Of a stretch of 20,170 nt of DNA, positions 18,903-20,170 are shown one piece after another. How positions within the stretch are numbered: the first letter of the stretch is position 1; each line of letters starts with the position of its first letter. This stretch comes from Sphacelaria rigidula (lineage: Eukaryota; Phaeophyceae; Sphacelariales): positions 1 to 20,170 of the forward strand of contig CAXNAA020000560.1 of assembly GCA_964200075.2 (NCBI GenBank). The letters are read 5' to 3'. Both the position numbers and the translations under genes were made by a program. A model generated the notes under the pieces. That model worked only from the letters and a program-made list of their open reading frames with translations. It did not search any database and had not been told where the DNA came from.

Positions 18903-19061
18903 GCGAGCCTTGTGGAGGATACGCGGGAGACCGGCAACTCGGTTTGGGGCAAGGGGGTGAGGTCTCGTGAAGCTACGTGGCTGAAGGGGACCGACACGCT
19001 GGCGTGGAGGCTTCCGGAGGCTCAGTTCAAGCAGGTCAAGGCCTACACCCCCGTCTGCAAG
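18903..19061 (+). CDS. Candidate internal exon of an unidentified plus-strand gene
   Basis: A 53-codon segment bounded by GCGCAG (18897-18902) and the donor CTGCAAG|GTGAGA (19061/19062), phase 0 at both ends. Translated it reads ASLVEDTRETGNSVWGKG, VRSREATWLKGTDTLAWRLP, then FKQVKAYTPVCK. Most third codon positions are G or C, well above the surrounding DNA, and composition is protein-like. The R-S-x-x-x-W-L pattern faintly recalls 2-oxoglutarate dioxygenases of the prolyl-4-hydroxylase type, but that is too weak to assign. No partner exon with matching phase and realistic intron length was found in the window. Confidence 0.4.
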
Positions 19062-20051
19062 GTGAGATTGACATAACCTTGAAGGTATAAGTACTGGCGT
19101 GGAGGGGTAAAATACCTCTACTGCAGTTATTTTTGGAAAGAGATACGATGCACCGGCCAAGGACTGTCTTGATTGCCTTTAGCATTGGAGAAGTGATGGA
19201 AATGATTAATTGCAGGAGTGAAGTGCGTCATCCATACCTGTGTGAGACTGCCGTGACCGCCGAAAAAGTAGATATCTGTTCGGGAGGATTGGGGACATGT
19301 GCGTATACGGGGCGGTTTTTCCCCGCCACCCTAAGAAACACGAACGTGAGACGAAATGTGTCTGTGTTCTACCCGACATAGTCGCCCGTGCCAACGTGTT
19401 CGCAGAGAACGAAGCTGTATAGTTCACGAGCCATACCGTCAAATATCAGGTGACGCGTAAGCCATCACTACTATCACCAGGATATTTTCTGATCGCTTGT
19501 GGGTGTAGGTGCTCTCGTCGACAGCACTTATGGTGTTGATGAGTTTGTCGACATGACTGTGTCTCCCTCCTCTCCAACGTGTTGATCGGTTTCAAAAGCT
19601 TTTTTGGCATACCAGCTTTACGCAAAGCACAACCCGCGGCAGAAATCCTGCACTACTTCCAATAGAGTGAGAAAACTGTAAGATGCACATGTTTACAACA
19701 AGCAATGCACGATGCGACCACTGGTTGTGTATATGTTTACATCTATCCTCTACCACGCTGTGCTGGTTTTTATTGCCTTTGCACTCTCTATCGTGACTCA
19801 CCTGCCATGGTGACCGGTTTTTCCCGCCTGCTTGATAGTATCCGTCCTATCGTGTTCGAGGCTTGAAGCCTAGTCCTGAAAAACAGCCCTCCGAGTTGGG
19901 GGGGGGGAAGTATCATCTGTCAATGCGTCTCCTCCTGATACTTGTAAGTGGCTTGCCGTGAAATCCAATGATGTGTTGCGGCCAACGGATGAGTATATGT
20001 GAATTTAAACGTCGAAAACAAGACTAGAATGGACATGAGGTGATACTGTAC
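19062..20051. other. Region without recognised gene
   Basis: No supported gene. A minus-strand stretch at about 19480-19573 reads VDKLINTISAVDES and has exon-like composition, but neither a good acceptor tract nor a partner exon was found. A run of 10 G lies at 19898-19907. Confidence 0.4.
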
Positions 20052-20138
20052 GGTCGCCCCGTTGGCTCAGCTGGTAACTTCGATACCCTCTGACGGTTGG
20101 GTCGTGGGTTCAATTCTCGGAGCGATCTGGGTTTTTTT
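20052..20138 (+). pseudogene. tRNA-derived sequence with Pol III-type terminator
   Basis: An A-box-like TGGCTCAGCTGG (20063-20074) and a B-box-like GGTTCAATTC (20107-20116) sit at tRNA spacing. GGTCGCC (20052-20058) and AGCGATC (20121-20127) can pair at six of seven positions. Seven T follow at 20132-20138. The D- and T-stems are poorly paired, so a decayed tRNA or the head of a tRNA-derived SINE is more likely than a working tRNA. The window ends 32 bases later. Confidence 0.55.
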
Positions 20139-20170
20139 CTCACACCATGCCCAACAGTGGAGAGCGACTA

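Noticed and set aside
19127-19380. Possible next exon after the 18903-19061 candidate
   Set aside because: The phase matches, but the intron would be only 65 bp, far below others here, and the translation is not protein-like.
1-20170. CRISPR arrays, bacterial operons, rRNA genes
   Set aside because: No regularly spaced identical repeats, no tightly packed co-directional genes with ribosome binding sites, and no rRNA-like sequence were seen.

Overview
The window looks like nuclear DNA from a flagellated eukaryote. It has one large gene cut by GT-AG introns, no operons or Shine-Dalgarno sites, G-tracts and CA/GT microsatellites, and many small inverted-repeat elements. The long, repeat-filled introns and near-balanced base composition fit a brown alga or another multicellular stramenopile. 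That placement is inference; no lineage marker was found.

One gene dominates the minus strand, from about 16485 down to 1579. It spans 14.9 kb, of which only about 2.07 kb is coding. It can be assembled as ten exons whose splice phases all agree, encoding about 688 residues. The product is a tubulin-tyrosine-ligase-like (TTLL) protein of the TTLL9 type, a predicted axonemal tubulin polyglutamylase. None of the raw open reading frames shows the whole gene, because the conserved core is split across eight exons. Exon 2 joins exon 3 over a 2.3 kb intron, and exon 9 joins exon 10 over a 5.8 kb intron. The nine introns are about 546, 2275, 406, 263, 460, 502, 302, 2295 and 5791 bp.

The introns and flanks carry mobile-element debris. 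Intron 2 holds a 1.26 kb hAT-like non-autonomous element (13375-14636), a tRNA 3'-half relic (about 14841-14873), and a 343 bp terminal-inverted-repeat element packed with about 13 copies of a CCTCYGGAGG-type palindrome (14958-15300). Intron 9 holds a 636 bp full-length foldback (6101-6736), a 106 bp piggyBac-like MITE bounded by TTAA (5321-5426), and several short tandem repeats. Downstream of the gene there is another foldback (1046-1424) and a diverged direct duplication (about 405-806).

The right end (16486-20170) holds no identifiable complete gene. It has one convincing GC3-rich exon-like segment on the plus strand (18903-19061) and a tRNA-derived sequence with a T-run terminator near the end (20052-20138). 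The best-supported biology is the TTLL9-like gene. The most unusual sequence structures are the palindrome-array element and an interleaved (pseudoknot-type) pair of 10-bp complementary segments inside the hAT-like element.
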